A stretch of DNA of 64,000 nucleotides. Source: Brachionus rotundiformis (taxonomy: Eukaryota; Rotifera; Eurotatoria; Ploima; Brachionidae). Within the stretch, counting starts at the first letter, position 1. The number at the start of each line of letters is the position of its first letter. The stretch covers positions 2,161,318 to 2,225,317 of the forward strand of contig JAESIW010000137.1 in NCBI GenBank assembly GCA_016802295.1. The letters are read 5' to 3'. This document shows positions 22,001 through 31,650 of the stretch, piece after piece. Below the pieces are notes generated by a model. The model made no database searches and was not told where the DNA came from. It was given only the letters and a program-made list of their open reading frames with translations. Made by a program: the position numbers and the translations under genes.

Positions 22001-24501
22001 AGGCTGTTTTAAGAGGCCACAAGACCTCAATCAGATCTATTGGGTACTCATTTAATGGGGTCTATATTGCATCAGCTTCAATTGACGGAGAAGTCAAATT
22101 ATGGAATTCGAAGTTTGGAACACAGATTGGTTCTCTTTTAGGGCATGCAATGCCTGTAAATTCAATCTGTTTTAGTCCAACAAGTCAATATTTGGCCACT
22201 GGTTCATCAGACAGAAGAGTAAAAATATGGAGTGGAACCATTGGAAAATTGATTAAAGTCATTGATCCTGAATTAAAGTGTCCATTGACTAGTGTATCAT
22301 TTTATAGAAAAACTGGTGAGTATTTTGCAGTTGGTACACATGAAGGTGAAATATTGGTATATGATATTCATGGAAAAATGAGACACAAAACTAAAGTTCA
22401 CAAAGCTTTTGTTACTCGTGTTCGTTTTAGTAATGACGGTCGCTATGTGATATCAATTTGTAATGAAGGTAAATTGGTAATCACCGATGTTTCCAAAGAA
22501 AAAGCAAAAATATCTGTTGAAAAGTGTGCATCTAAGTCTTTAAACGCTTTGACAGTAAATGATTGTGATGTTGTGATCACTGGAGGTGATGAGTGTGATA
22601 TCTTTGTTTATCCAGACTTATTTGATCAAATTGACAACAAAAATAAAAATTCCAAAGATAGATCTTATTCGTTAAGGTCTCATTCATCACCCATAACAGC
22701 TTTGTCTTTCAATAAAACTGGAGATAAGTTTGCCAGTGCTAGCAAAGATGCATTAATAATAATCTGGAATTTGAACCATATTGATTTTACTGCTAATCAA
22801 TTGTTATCTATTAACAATGCACACTTGGACTGGATTACTGATCTTGAATGGTCAAATTCTGCTGATTTTATTCTGTCCAGTTCCAATGACAACACCTTGA
22901 AAATATGGAATAGTGAAACAGGAAAAGAAAAACATATTCTAAAAGGTCATACTTCAAATATTAACTCTTGCTCTTTCCAATATGGATGTGCTGTTTCTAC
23001 ATGCTTTGATGGATCTGTCAAAATTTGGTCTCATAAAGGAAATGAGATTTCAACTCTTTTGGGACACCAAGCAAAAGTAAATTCTTGTGATCTATTCGTT
23101 CGGTTGAAACAAACCGAACCACTAAAAGAAGAAATTCAAAACGACGAAGATATGGATCTGAAGCCACTTTGGGGCGAACAGATGGAAAAAGAAACATGGT
23201 TGGAAAATCACAAGAAAAAAACAGTTAATAAAAGTGTAACTATTGATAAAGTGTTTTTGATAAGCTGTTCGGATGATTCAACCATTCGAATTTGGAAGCC
23301 TATTGAATCTGATTATTTATTGAGTCTTGAAAATTATAATGATTCGGTAAATTCGATTTTCATGGATAGAAATAATTTGATAGCAACAGCTAGTGCAGAT
23401 AAATCTCTAAATCTATGGAACACTTCAAAATTTTTCCAAGTTGTTCAATCTGGTAAAATGGTCAAAGAAAATGGACCTATTCAAACACATTGTTCAGAAA
23501 TTACAAGTATTGGTTTCAATAAAAAAAGCGACATCTTAATAAGTGCTTCTTTTGATGGCGTCATAATTTTGTGGAAGCTTATCTATTCAAATATAAATGG
23601 TAATAGTTGCTTGACCAATATAGAATATGTCCAAGAATTGAGCGCTCATGAGAAGTCTTGTACGGGTATTTGTGTAATCAATGAATCAGAAAACGAGATT
23701 TGTTTTGCTTCTTGTTCTCTTGACCAAAGCATAAAAGTTTGGAAAATAGATCCTAAAAATTTGTTCAAATCAATAGAATTGGTTCAAATATTAACTAAAG
23801 GATTAAATAAACTATTTTTCATTGATATTTTAGAAAGTCAAACCAACACCGATTTGATTAGTGTAGAACAAGATTCGACAAAATTAATTATAAGAAAAAA
23901 TACTGTAAAAGGAAATGAAATTTATATGTCAAATGATGGTTTCATTGTCCACAATTTTCAGTATATAATTAGTAATATAAGTTTTGTTGATCGAAAAATT
24001 TATCTTACAACACCTCATGATGAAATTTTTGTATTTGAGATAACTTTGCCAAAAAAATTAACAATCTGTGATACTACAAATGGAAAAGGGTTTTATAATT
24101 TATCTTCAGATGAAAAACGAATTAGTTTAGAAAATAAATCAAATGGTTCCGATACCAATTGGTATTCATCAGTGACAAAATGCAAAGATAAAATTTTGAT
24201 CGGGGATATGAAAGGAAATTTATTGAAAAATAGTGGAAACAAATTAATTCACTTGAAAAAAATACATGATTCAAAAATAACTAATTTAGTCACATTTGAA
24301 GATAATTTGTTAATAAGTAGCGGAATGGATGGAATGATAAAAGTGTGGAATGAAGATTGTGAAATGCAGTTAGGACAATTTACAACAAACAATTGTGTAA
24401 CCAAATTAAAGAAATTACCGAATTGTAAAGAAAATATATTCACTTTTGGAGACAGTATTGGAAGAATTAATATATTAAAATGGTTTAGTGAAAAAAAATA
24501 A
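16030..24501 (+). CDS. TEP1: TEP1-like vault/telomerase-associated protein, intronless, 2823 aa
   Basis: One continuous frame from ATG to TAA. Domain order matches telomerase protein component 1: a Ser/Thr/Asn-rich N-terminus, then a TROVE RNA-binding module (roughly residues 200-700). A vWA-like fold follows near 760-930, then DUF4062 from about 1004 (KVFISSTFRDFHSERD). The NACHT NTPase has Walker A GQAGSGKT at 1282-1289 and Walker B IVIDGVD near 1372-1378. WD40 repeats run from about 1825 to the end, many with WD- or WN-type ends (for example GWDCSAKIWN). TEP1 binds vault RNA in vault particles and was found with telomerase. Human TEP1 is about 2630 aa, so this is slightly longer. The vWA metal site reads LNFNKSMS, with Asn where Asp is usual. 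Having no intron is unusual among its neighbours. Confidence 0.93.
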   Translation: MSDFKLKSNLTNTRLNESTLLNPKVNYLLGKSTLNNNELTKSTNLFNNSQKTKLSLESQIDLNPSKLLKTEDLQTKSTFSSFLSTIKTTQNLSNKYLLQSSRSPHLIFPKQTNVPDTNFSKPSHILKSTVLSNTKPQPEQPKASKRLHEDDKLEEPNIFLQDEYLKTESIINLFNDEIKKMELNFLQAKRRRITKERNFFEDSMVINDVQLASSRFKTSLVNAVSSSLLREPDFKNPKDSTRNLILYMANCVVQTDPEFILKLALYTRKELNIRVTANFLICLAAYTEKCRPYLQKYFKHSISLPSDWIDVAEQYQLFVDKRINFGALPSALRKCMVEKFPDFDRYQLAKYNKDKSAKNKNLKDVKHVKSKLRDENGQITNQIEHKYIKQIPDGLKDKDKIKILLTYTEECENIKIDIIYRDLTKQLAKKVQNTRTKLKANLDESSDDVAVCRIIIDFKLRRVSGKNFISSKWSANHLYENFEKSSFSQAHSPLELFIRVDSKGFHLGHVNKNGKEEKIFSYLLFPLKYIPVRKLNVIRINGTHLKLNELSLISDKIDSDGEESEEAIKIRAFTLKQLIRQLHISSPVDNVMSLLGKKYPMTFEEFMKFRLPGIFDSERAGKRMKLEIPETWETQVSMHGNKAEVWEKLIDNKKLPYMAMLRNLRNMIKTGISQKHHQWVINKLQDEGAVIHSKQFPFRFFTAYEVLDELEADYNAFLKSSAPSSIKNKPKRGNKTEPEIKYCPVLLKRYKNALDNALKVATTFNVSPIQGSTVIILNFNKSMSASGGSSARGLGKRVTSVSEMAALLALMFRYSCENSEMIVFSNGSSYTNIQLEQGTILDNMQSLIQVKNMTRSVEGGAFPRKAILNLFEISQTFDNLIYLSNGIDDEEFMKDFLRMYRCDRNANLMFVNVNLSTSLAMLANNPNFDHENDINICGFSDAILRFVAERGNKGQLTHIENIDKAFDLPELKINQKNKQEQVEQMPTIEKPILKIYVPKQEFKTIKVFISSTFRDFHSERDILSKTVFPLLRSKLSSLLINIYEIDLRWGITETEAESNQTLDLCLNQVLNSNYFINMLGDRYGYVLDDYKVRQNAQLDWLSSYPLGSSITELEIETQLRKNQEQNLKYESTFFYFRDNSFIQKVPEKYQEHFVENNEQNTQKLNHLKAKIRNSSYEIFDGYKCRWFKGEEFANGASRALVCDLDSFAQKVFHNLFNSIKKHHQNDAAMIELDETNHFNNLTEAFMKLNSETFIGRDKLLKKFQESLINQYKLMAKILVLNGQAGSGKTSLVSHFFSNNKQIVHKFVHLVGSYPGSESLVLLLKRFCISINRTYDLGISQHELESNNFELYKNLFQTILDKLSEKISDTFYIVIDGVDFLVDEYKNLDRSFSWLPVNINPKIMFVFTARSESNISNVLVKISNNGEMVTKRKIDTMEIEDLDIWDKSEFIKAKLAKFNKYLEETPFNNQIKMLTTKKDSANPLYLSLVCEELRTHNQFETLSQKLKEIPIRINQLLNYVLDRLEKDFGQDYVSMAFSFICFSRDGLNELELRSMINIYLKIKSDNLLEFLNGSKSIFNLDRKIFDCIKFGNNNQNTASKFLSFLESISETFLKPRSKTDESSIKIRSNQYVENSLRSKYGEKSLKFNSKLINKIMSLFYWSQLEENFESKWSNLTLNQRGLIYLPYHLVNSEMIDDLNCLLTNISILSAKCDLGLANEIMNDFDLHQNFANENVLCKTTRLNYKKINQNLTTRFIDYKKFIQTNYHLLLSNPSLLYQQIMNEPSDSAVFQDLMIIMTQNPDSIRNLFQWVNKEKQTDKFGIYPITIKDFDDSASSVSISPDGNLVVCGTKDCQIKLFQTTTAKLIRNFQGHSGNITSVKFIGNDILCSTSSDGKACLWNVSDGYRIKVLDKHNGHVVRDCCSDSKGSVLITVGWDCSAKIWNPKTGSLEGELKGHSRPINCITLNDDETMVATGCWDACIRIYNLYDRMRKAVLRGHKTSIRSIGYSFNGVYIASASIDGEVKLWNSKFGTQIGSLLGHAMPVNSICFSPTSQYLATGSSDRRVKIWSGTIGKLIKVIDPELKCPLTSVSFYRKTGEYFAVGTHEGEILVYDIHGKMRHKTKVHKAFVTRVRFSNDGRYVISICNEGKLVITDVSKEKAKISVEKCASKSLNALTVNDCDVVITGGDECDIFVYPDLFDQIDNKNKNSKDRSYSLRSHSSPITALSFNKTGDKFASASKDALIIIWNLNHIDFTANQLLSINNAHLDWITDLEWSNSADFILSSSNDNTLKIWNSETGKEKHILKGHTSNINSCSFQYGCAVSTCFDGSVKIWSHKGNEISTLLGHQAKVNSCDLFVRLKQTEPLKEEIQNDEDMDLKPLWGEQMEKETWLENHKKKTVNKSVTIDKVFLISCSDDSTIRIWKPIESDYLLSLENYNDSVNSIFMDRNNLIATASADKSLNLWNTSKFFQVVQSGKMVKENGPIQTHCSEITSIGFNKKSDILISASFDGVIILWKLIYSNINGNSCLTNIEYVQELSAHEKSCTGICVINESENEICFASCSLDQSIKVWKIDPKNLFKSIELVQILTKGLNKLFFIDILESQTNTDLISVEQDSTKLIIRKNTVKGNEIYMSNDGFIVHNFQYIISNISFVDRKIYLTTPHDEIFVFEITLPKKLTICDTTNGKGFYNLSSDEKRISLENKSNGSDTNWYSSVTKCKDKILIGDMKGNLLKNSGNKLIHLKKIHDSKITNLVTFEDNLLISSGMDGMIKVWNEDCEMQLGQFTTNNCVTKLKKLPNCKENIFTFGDSIGRINILKWFSEKK

Positions 24502-24620
24502 ATTAAAAATTATTGATCAAATTTAGAAAATCTAAGAATTTATTTATATTATATTTATTTTATTTATATTAGAATAAATATTTATTAAATACTTTTTTTT
24601 TATATTAAAGTATCAAATTA

Positions 24621-25031
24621 TTATAATGGATATAATGGATTATTACTTGGAAAAAATAAATTTAATAAGGTGGTTCCAGTACCAAAATATTGATAATTTG
24701 AAGTAGTTGAAAAGTTATAAACTGGTCTAGTTGTAAATGGCGAAGTCCATGTCCAGTTTGTTGTTGGATTTGTGTAGTTTAGAGTTAAAAAGCTAACACT
24801 TGAATTGTAAAAAGGAGTTGTTCCACTAAAAAATGTTGTGTAATTAAATGGTGGTTTGGTATAGTTATATGTAGCATTCCAAACTGGTGTTGAAAAGTTA
24901 TAAACTGGTCTAGTTGTAAATGGCGTAGTCCATGTCCAGTTTGTTGTTTGGTATGTTGAATTATAGTTTGAAATTGGCACAGCCTGAGCGGTCCCTAATA
25001 TTAATATTATCAACAGTATATTCTTATTCAT
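24621..25031 (-). CDS. Secreted Asn/Thr/Tyr-rich repeat protein (136 aa)
   Basis: ATG at 25031 starts a signal peptide (NILLIILILGTAQA). The mature part is rich in Thr, Asn, Tyr, Pro and Phe, with no Cys. A module of 19 residues (TNWTWTTPFTTRPVYNFST, and TNWTWTSPFTTRPVYNFST) occurs twice, separated by a third, looser unit. There are many N-x-S/T sequons, so heavy N-glycosylation is likely, and Thr-rich segments could be O-glycosylated. No domain is recognised. It resembles small mucin-like or extracellular coat proteins, an inference from composition only. It lies tail-to-tail with the TEP1-like gene, about 120 bp apart. Confidence 0.75.
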   Translation of the reverse strand: MNKNILLIILILGTAQAVPISNYNSTYQTTNWTWTTPFTTRPVYNFSTPVWNATYNYTKPPFNYTTFFSGTTPFYNSSVSFLTLNYTNPTTNWTWTSPFTTRPVYNFSTTSNYQYFGTGTTLLNLFFPSNNPLYPL

Positions 25032-25296
25032 TTCAATTTAATTTTTTAATATCCATTCTCAATTATTTATATATGAATTTTTTGTATTTATTCTTTATTC
25101 AATTTTCAATTCATCTAATGTTTTAGATTATATTGAATTTCTCTAATTTTTTTTTGCTTTCTGATTTCTTTTTTTACTCTTTTTTATTTTTTTAAAAATT
25201 AAGCTTGGAATATTGAATTTCCGTTATTTTTAATTTAGTTTCTAGGGTAAATGAAATAAAGTGTTGGATAAAAATTTTATTCTTTTTACAATTGTT

Positions 25297-25557
25297 TTAA
25301 ATATTATATTCTTTAAATGATACCTTTTTTTCATTTTTTATTGATTTAATTTTCTTTTTATCCTTTACCATATTTTTTGAACTTGGATTCGTATTTTCAG
25401 TTTTGTGGATAATTTTTTTTGATTCATAATCTTTGTTAATTGAATTCGTCTTTTTTTTTGTTATCTCCTCTTCAAGATTTAAAAATTCCATGTAAGCGCT
25501 AAAAACAATCGAAAAATCACTATTCTCCACAAAATCAATGACTGAATATTCTTCCAT
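25297..25557 (-). CDS. Small Lys-rich protein of unknown function (86 aa)
   Basis: ATG at 25557 opens an 86-codon frame. The N-terminal 30 residues are mixed acidic and hydrophobic (SVIDFVENSDFSIVF); the rest is Lys/Ser/Asn-rich and probably disordered. The C-terminus has KKVSFKEYNI, which fits the RVxF-type docking motif for protein phosphatase 1. That is suggestive only, because such motifs arise easily by chance in Lys-rich sequence. No family is recognised and I found no partner exons. The frame could be chance in this AT-rich DNA, but the non-random N-terminus argues for a real gene. Confidence 0.45.
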   Translation of the reverse strand: MEEYSVIDFVENSDFSIVFSAYMEFLNLEEEITKKKTNSINKDYESKKIIHKTENTNPSSKNMVKDKKKIKSIKNEKKVSFKEYNI

Positions 25558-26742
25558 TTTATTAATTATCTCTTAATTTTTAATATGTATATATTGATAA
25601 TTAAAATTAAATTCAAAAAGAATTTTTTAGCGAAATAACTTAAAAGAATAGAAAATACATATATTTATATATTGTCATTCATATGCAAATAATTAAGGAT
25701 TGAATTTTCGAAAAAATTTACAATTATTTAGTATTATTATTTAAATACCTTTTGCTATTGTAAAATTTTTAAAATTTCTTATTATTTTATTTATCACAAA
25801 TAATTACATAAAAGAATTACCAAACAAACCAATTAACTTTAAGAAAATTAAAAGTGAAACTGTTTTTTTTCAAAATTATTTTTAGACTTTTTTTTATTTT
25901 CTGTTTAGTCTAGTATGGATAATATTATTAGATAAATTCAATTCAAAATATCATTTTAATTAGTTTATCAAGTTTTTTTAGACAATTTTTAAAACACTTC
26001 TTAATTAACATACTATCAGCATATTAAATTTATATAAATTTAATCAATTCATATCATGTTATTTCAAGATTAAAAATCTATAATATCAAATTTATTGACG
26101 ATTCATTAGTTGATAATAATTAATTTCTAATTAAAAAATAATAAAAACAAGTTAATTAAAGTTTTTCAACCTTTAAATCTAGAATATGTTATAAATGCAT
26201 ATTCTGTATATAGAAATAAATTATTCTAAATAAAATTATCCAGAAAAATTTTATTTAAATTTGTTAAAAGTGCCTTTAAAATAATCACACTAATTTAAAA
26301 CTCAGAATTTAGCAATCAAAAATATGCTAAACAGTAACACAAAATTTAACCTTATTCAACTAAATTCATTTCTTATCTGTTATTAAAAAAAATTAAAATT
26401 TTTAAACTCTTTTTATTGTTTAATCGTTGATTATGCTCAATTAATGACTTAAGTTAGGTAAGTTTTAAAATGGCATAAACTCCAGATGCTTTATTACGTG
26501 GATTAAAGCCTATTTTCTGGGAAAATAATTTACTTTTCTCCCTGGCAAGCCAAAATGCAATTAAATTAATAAATCATGTTAGAATCATGCATTGTACAAA
26601 AGACTTAAAAAATTAAAATATCAAGTTTCTAATTAAAAAATAAAAAAAATTTTATTTAATTTTTATGAATATCAAATTTTTAAATTAAATAGATTAGGAA
26701 TATTATGCGAAAAAGGTAAAAGTCTAAAGTCTTGAGTTTTAT
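25558..26742. other. Intergenic, no gene seen
   Basis: AT-rich DNA. A plus-strand stretch at about 26482-26615 stays open and looks somewhat protein-like but begins after a stop and has no start codon or recognisable family, so it is not called. No RNA gene or repeat seen. Confidence 0.5.
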
Positions 26743-27795
26743 ATGGAAATCGAAACACTAGAATTGCACAAGCTGCTTGATTCATCTCCAGAAAGCAATG
26801 AACTACCACATGTCTATAACATAAGCGAATCGAACAGCTCAAAGCGTAAAAAATTCTTAGTTGTTAAAGCTAATGAAGATGAAAAGCAAAAGGATCTTTT
26901 GATGCCCGAATGGGACTTTAAAGACGAAAACTTGAGCGAAGAAAACAAAGCGCAGCACCCACTTGACGCTACCTTGGCAAGTCTAGAGGATGATGATGTT
27001 TTTTCTGATGAAATTTTTACCGATTTTAAAAACTACCGCGAATTAGAGGGCCAAGACACAATCACCTCTCTATCAAACAATATTTACCAGCGACAGTTGG
27101 CTAAGATTAAGCGAAAGGCTTCGATTAGAAGCTCAGGAACTATTACATCATATGATCCACTTGATAGAAAAAAAGGCAGTGAGCCTGAAAATTCGATTAA
27201 TTCACAGATCACTTCTCTTAAGTCAATTTTCAAATCACAAGAGAGTCTTTTTTCAAGAAGATCGGGAAAATTATTTGACTCGATCTCTGCATTTGTTCAA
27301 GATGGTTCGAAGCCTAGTTCAATTGCTAAAAATACGCCAGGCTCCTCGCCAAATCAGAATACTCAAATGTCAGTATCAAGCCAAAATTTAAACAAAATAA
27401 AACAAACTATTACTGAACCATTGGAAAAAGTAAAAGATTCCAGTAATACCAATCTAAGCAAGTCAGATCAAGTTTTTGAAGTGTTTCAAAATTGTATAAC
27501 AAGCACTGAACAATTTGACAAGGATACATTGGATAAATTTGTTTCAACTTATAAAATTTTACAGCTAAAATATCAAAATAAAAAAGACATGAATAGAAGA
27601 ATATGTCTTTTTGCTGAATTATTGGTATTTTTACTGATAATAATATTGACCATTTGGTTTGGTAGAACAGTTTTAACACAAATACAAGTGATACAAATGT
27701 TTAAAGAGGGAGGTATAGTAAAAAATTTACCTGATAATGGTCTAAATATTTCTAATGCCTCAATGAATTATTCTTTCATATCGTTAACAAAATAG
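26743..27795 (+). CDS. Single-pass membrane protein with disordered cytoplasmic region (350 aa)
   Basis: A single exon from ATG at 26743 to TAG. Residues 1-240 are charged and Ser-rich with acidic patches and no predicted fold by eye. Residues about 240-285 look helical and could form a short coiled coil. One strong transmembrane helix follows at about 288-308 (LFAELLVFLLIIILTIWFG). A 40-residue C-terminal tail carries three N-x-S sequons (NIS, NAS, NYS), so that tail is probably luminal or extracellular, making it a type II or tail-anchored-like topology. I do not recognise the family. It lies in its own space between large AT-rich gaps. Confidence 0.75.
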   Translation: MEIETLELHKLLDSSPESNELPHVYNISESNSSKRKKFLVVKANEDEKQKDLLMPEWDFKDENLSEENKAQHPLDATLASLEDDDVFSDEIFTDFKNYRELEGQDTITSLSNNIYQRQLAKIKRKASIRSSGTITSYDPLDRKKGSEPENSINSQITSLKSIFKSQESLFSRRSGKLFDSISAFVQDGSKPSSIAKNTPGSSPNQNTQMSVSSQNLNKIKQTITEPLEKVKDSSNTNLSKSDQVFEVFQNCITSTEQFDKDTLDKFVSTYKILQLKYQNKKDMNRRICLFAELLVFLLIIILTIWFGRTVLTQIQVIQMFKEGGIVKNLPDNGLNISNASMNYSFISLTK

Positions 27796-28184
27796 GTTTA
27801 TTAAAAAAAAATATTTTTTAGTAAATATTTAGTTTTCTATTAGATTATTAAGCCAAAATACTTCTATAAATTTTTTATTAAAAAAAAGAGTTTTATTAAT
27901 TTTTGTCCATAGTTTTTTCCTTATTCTAATTAAAATTTTTAAATAAAAAGTAGCATTGGATTGCTAGGTAACAAAAAATAATTACAAAATATCTTTTTAC
28001 AAAAAGATAAAAATCCAGTATACCCAATGCTATTAAAAATTGACTTATTTTTGTTTATATAAATTAAAATCAAAATTTGAATATTTTTACTTAAATTGAT
28101 TGTAAAAAATGCTTTTGGCTAAACTTAAATAAAAAAATATGCTTTATTTTAATTTTTATTTTGATAAAAGGTAAAAAAAAAGTT
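27796..28184. other. Convergent intergenic gap
   Basis: A short 3'-to-3' gap between the membrane protein gene and the CUB receptor gene. AT-rich, with poly(A)-signal-like AATAAA motifs on either strand. No other feature seen. Confidence 0.5.
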
Positions 28185-31100
28185 TTAAACTGACGTGATA
28201 GCAGCTTCTAAAAATAATTAAAAAAATATATATATGTGAATTTATCTTAGGGCAAAATTTACCCAAATAGTCAATAGATTGGGACGAATTTGAATTTGCC
28301 GGCGAATACTTGTAATAAATCATCGGATTTGGGTTATTGTTTATAGATAAATCAGGTTTGGTCTTTTTTTTCTTCGTTTTAAGGCGACAAAACAAACAAA
28401 AAGACAAAAAAATTACGAGGATAACCAATGATGATATAAATGTTATTATTTGGATAAAACCTGGAAATCCAGTTTTTAATTTATTATTTACAAAACCTAG
28501 AGAAAGAATAATAATTTTAAAACAATCGTTAATTTAATAATTACATTTATCTGGTTCGTCTGAAAAATCATTTGGACAATGTTTTATTTTATCACAAAAA
28601 AATTTAGAGTCGATACAGTACTTGGTTTGATTACACATAAATTCATTTAATTTACAATTATTTCCTACAGCTTTTTAATTAAAAAATTATTAAAAAAATT
28701 TTTATCTTGAGTTGGAATCCAACCTTTGGTGGCAGTAATCCAGTCTAAAATTAGTCTTCCATCATTTATTTTTGTTGATTTTCCAAGTACTAACCTTAAA
28801 AATTAAAAAAAAAGTTAGATAATATTTACTTGGAAAAAATTATTAGAAAAAGTACTGAATTTTAATAAATGAAGAATCTATAATAAAATTTTTTTTTGAA
28901 CTGTCTGGAGTATACTCAAATTTGGGAATAAATGAATTTTTTGCTGAAGATTCATCCATGCGTTTTTCATCAGAATTATCAATTATATAATCAGTATTTT
29001 GATCACTCAGCAATTGATTTGTCCCAATTGAATTTTCATTCATTTCAAAGATCCTAATCACCAAATTATTTGTAATTTTTGCATCAATATTATCATTTTT
29101 AAAAGCCAACAAGATGCTTTTACCCATCTCTGATTTTATATACCAGTCACAGTAGTAGTTTGCCTCAAACCTATTATCAATAATTATTTGTCCATTTTTC
29201 AGGATATCATTTGCATAATAATGGTATTTACATTCTATTTTAATTTTAAAATTTTAAATAAAATAAAAGAATAAATTTAAAATACCTCTTAATACAAGGT
29301 AATCATAATCAAGGCTGAATCCTTGATCGTAATTCTCATGATCCGAATAAAATGTGAGAACCACTTTTTTAGTATTTTCTTCAGTTATTATAGGAGGTGG
29401 AAAAGAACTTCCGCAATATCTTAATATTTTGAAATATTTAATTTTTAAATTATTAAAATTATTAAATTGAGCATAAAATGATCACCTGTTCTGCAAAGTC
29501 CAACTGTGTGTGAAATCTCTTTCCGAATTATCGTACCTATTATTTGAAATCAAATATTCTGGGTACTGTTTTGTACCATACACACTCAAATTATCTCTAT
29601 ACTTGGAACAACTTGTAAAAATAAAAATTTAAATATTTTTTTGTTTCTAATCGATTATTTTAAAAATTACTGGTGATTATTGTCGCCTAATTTGAAGTCA
29701 TTAAAGCTAAATAAAATTCTTTGATTGCTAGAAGAAAGGTCAAATATATAGGTGCATCGAATGCTTAGGGGATAGTTTTGAGGATATCTGGGCGAGTTTA
29801 TTGTGCCATACATAACAGTTTCACTATTATATATAAATAAACAAGTTCTGTTTTGGTAAACTCTGGTCCCTTGTATTCCAAATTCAGTATAAAATGAATA
29901 ACTGGCTTTGAAATTCGATGGTGTATATCGGTCAACATTCACTGAATTAAAGATAAGTGTCAGCTTCGATCCGTCAGATTTTATTTCTTTAGGCTCTTTG
30001 GTCAATCGGTTAAAGCAAAATTTGGATTTGGATCGATCTGATCCATAAACAACAAAATGAGAGACTGAATCTTCATTACATCTATTTATAAAAAAAACTT
30101 GAATAAAATATAAAAAAAATACTAAAAATTACATATTCTTTAGATTGCTTTGTCTTACGTCGATTAAATAAAAATTTAGCTTTACAGACTCCAAATTATG
30201 ATGGTCGTTGAGCCCTTCGAATATGTACCTGCAAGAAGCATTTATAGGATGTGATCGAAAAAAGTTTGGTGAATAGATAAGGCCATTTGGTTTTGAACTT
30301 GTAAATTTTTGATCACAATCTTTTTATTTTTTTTTAATTTAATTTAAAAATAATTTAATAATTTTTTTACTTGATCCTGTGATATGACTACCAGTAACAA
30401 AAGATAAATCGGCAAATTGATTGCTAAACTTGTAAAAAGCTTTAAAGCCTTTTCTTAGGAAAATTTTTCTTTCATCCTCAGAATATTCCTCATTACCAAG
30501 TGAATCAGCCATTTCAAATTCAATTTCCAGTAAATTATAGGTCGAATAAAGTGTAAAATTTAACTTTCGACCACAATAGGACTCAAACAGGGTCTTTTTA
30601 AATCTGATATCAGCTACTTGGGAAGATTCTGAACCATAAGTGCTCATACTATTTTCCAATTTCTGATAATCATATACCTTTATTACATCATATGGACAGC
30701 TTAAACAAGCTTTAATTAAAAAAATTGATTATTTAAGCTTTAGCTCTTACTGGTCGGCTCCAAAATGAATTAGTATTTCTTCAAAATAAATTTCGACTCT
30801 CTCATCTGGCAGTCCAATAAATCTATAAGAACAACTCAAGATATTCGGATATGTTCCGGGATAAGTTGGTGAAATGAACATTCCACTCTTGGAAATGTCA
30901 CTTTTAAACTCATATTCACACGAGTCGGAAGATTTTAGCCCATTATTGTACATATCTAGATAAAAATTGATTAATTTCAATAGAAAATAAATATAATTTT
31001 TTATTTTATTTTAATATTATTCTAACCTGATTTAATAAATTCGTAAGTTCCTCTAAAATAGGTATCTTTATTTCGTCCATCAGTATGGAAAGCAATTATA

Positions 31101-31650
31101 ATCACATTATGATAGCTGACAAGAACATTGGGCTTTTTCCATCCACACCATCTTGATAAAAAATTCGTCTCTACATAGTTATTAATGTTTTGCTCATTGA
31201 CTTGAATATAAGTATCTATATATTCATTTATGCATTCGGGTGCCTGAGATTTTAGCTCAAAATCAGAAAATTTCAACATCACTTTTTCATTCCTATTAGC
31301 TATAAATTTGTATATACACAACAATGTTTGATTGTAACTATTTAAACTTTCGACTAAAGATTGATCTAATTCAAACTTCCCCTTCGATTCTTTCAATTTG
31401 TAGGAATAAAATTCTCCGCAAACTTTTTTTTTTTAATTTTTGATAAAAATTTATTTATTGTTAAATCAAGAAAAAAATTACTTTTTTCTATACATTCGAT
31501 TGAGGTAAATTTTTGATTATTAAAAAAAAATACGCTTAATTCGGTCAGATTTATAAGATAAAAAATAAAAAAATTGAGGAGTATTGTTTTTGGGACTGAC
31601 GTATTCAAGTTGTAGCTACACTTTCGTTTTGGCATTATTACCATTACCAT
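28185..31650 (-). CDS. Multi-CUB, LDLa single-pass receptor-like protein
   Basis: About 13 short-intron exons run from ATG at 31650 to TAA at 28185. After a hydrophobic start (LLNFFIFYLINLTELSVFFF), CUB-like modules follow. One starts ICGEFY near 31430. One has SPTYPGTYPNILSCSYRF near 30860, continuing into CPYDVIKVYD. One starts CDQKF near 30315. One has INSPRYPQNYP near 29780, and further weaker ones lie at 29100-29600. An LDL-receptor class A module (CIDSKFFCD..HCPNDFSDEPDKC) sits at about 28545-28670, then a TM helix near 28430 and a basic cytoplasmic stretch. The last small exon ends ITSV, a class I PDZ ligand. This plan resembles CUB/LDLa receptor-clustering proteins (Neto, SOL, LEV-10, Culd). 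Ortholog identity is not settled and exon edges are approximate. Confidence 0.82.

Noticed and set aside
26482..26615. Plus-strand open stretch PDALLRGLKPIFWENNLLFS
   Set aside because: Begins right after a stop, no start codon or splice context, family not recognised; kept only as a note.
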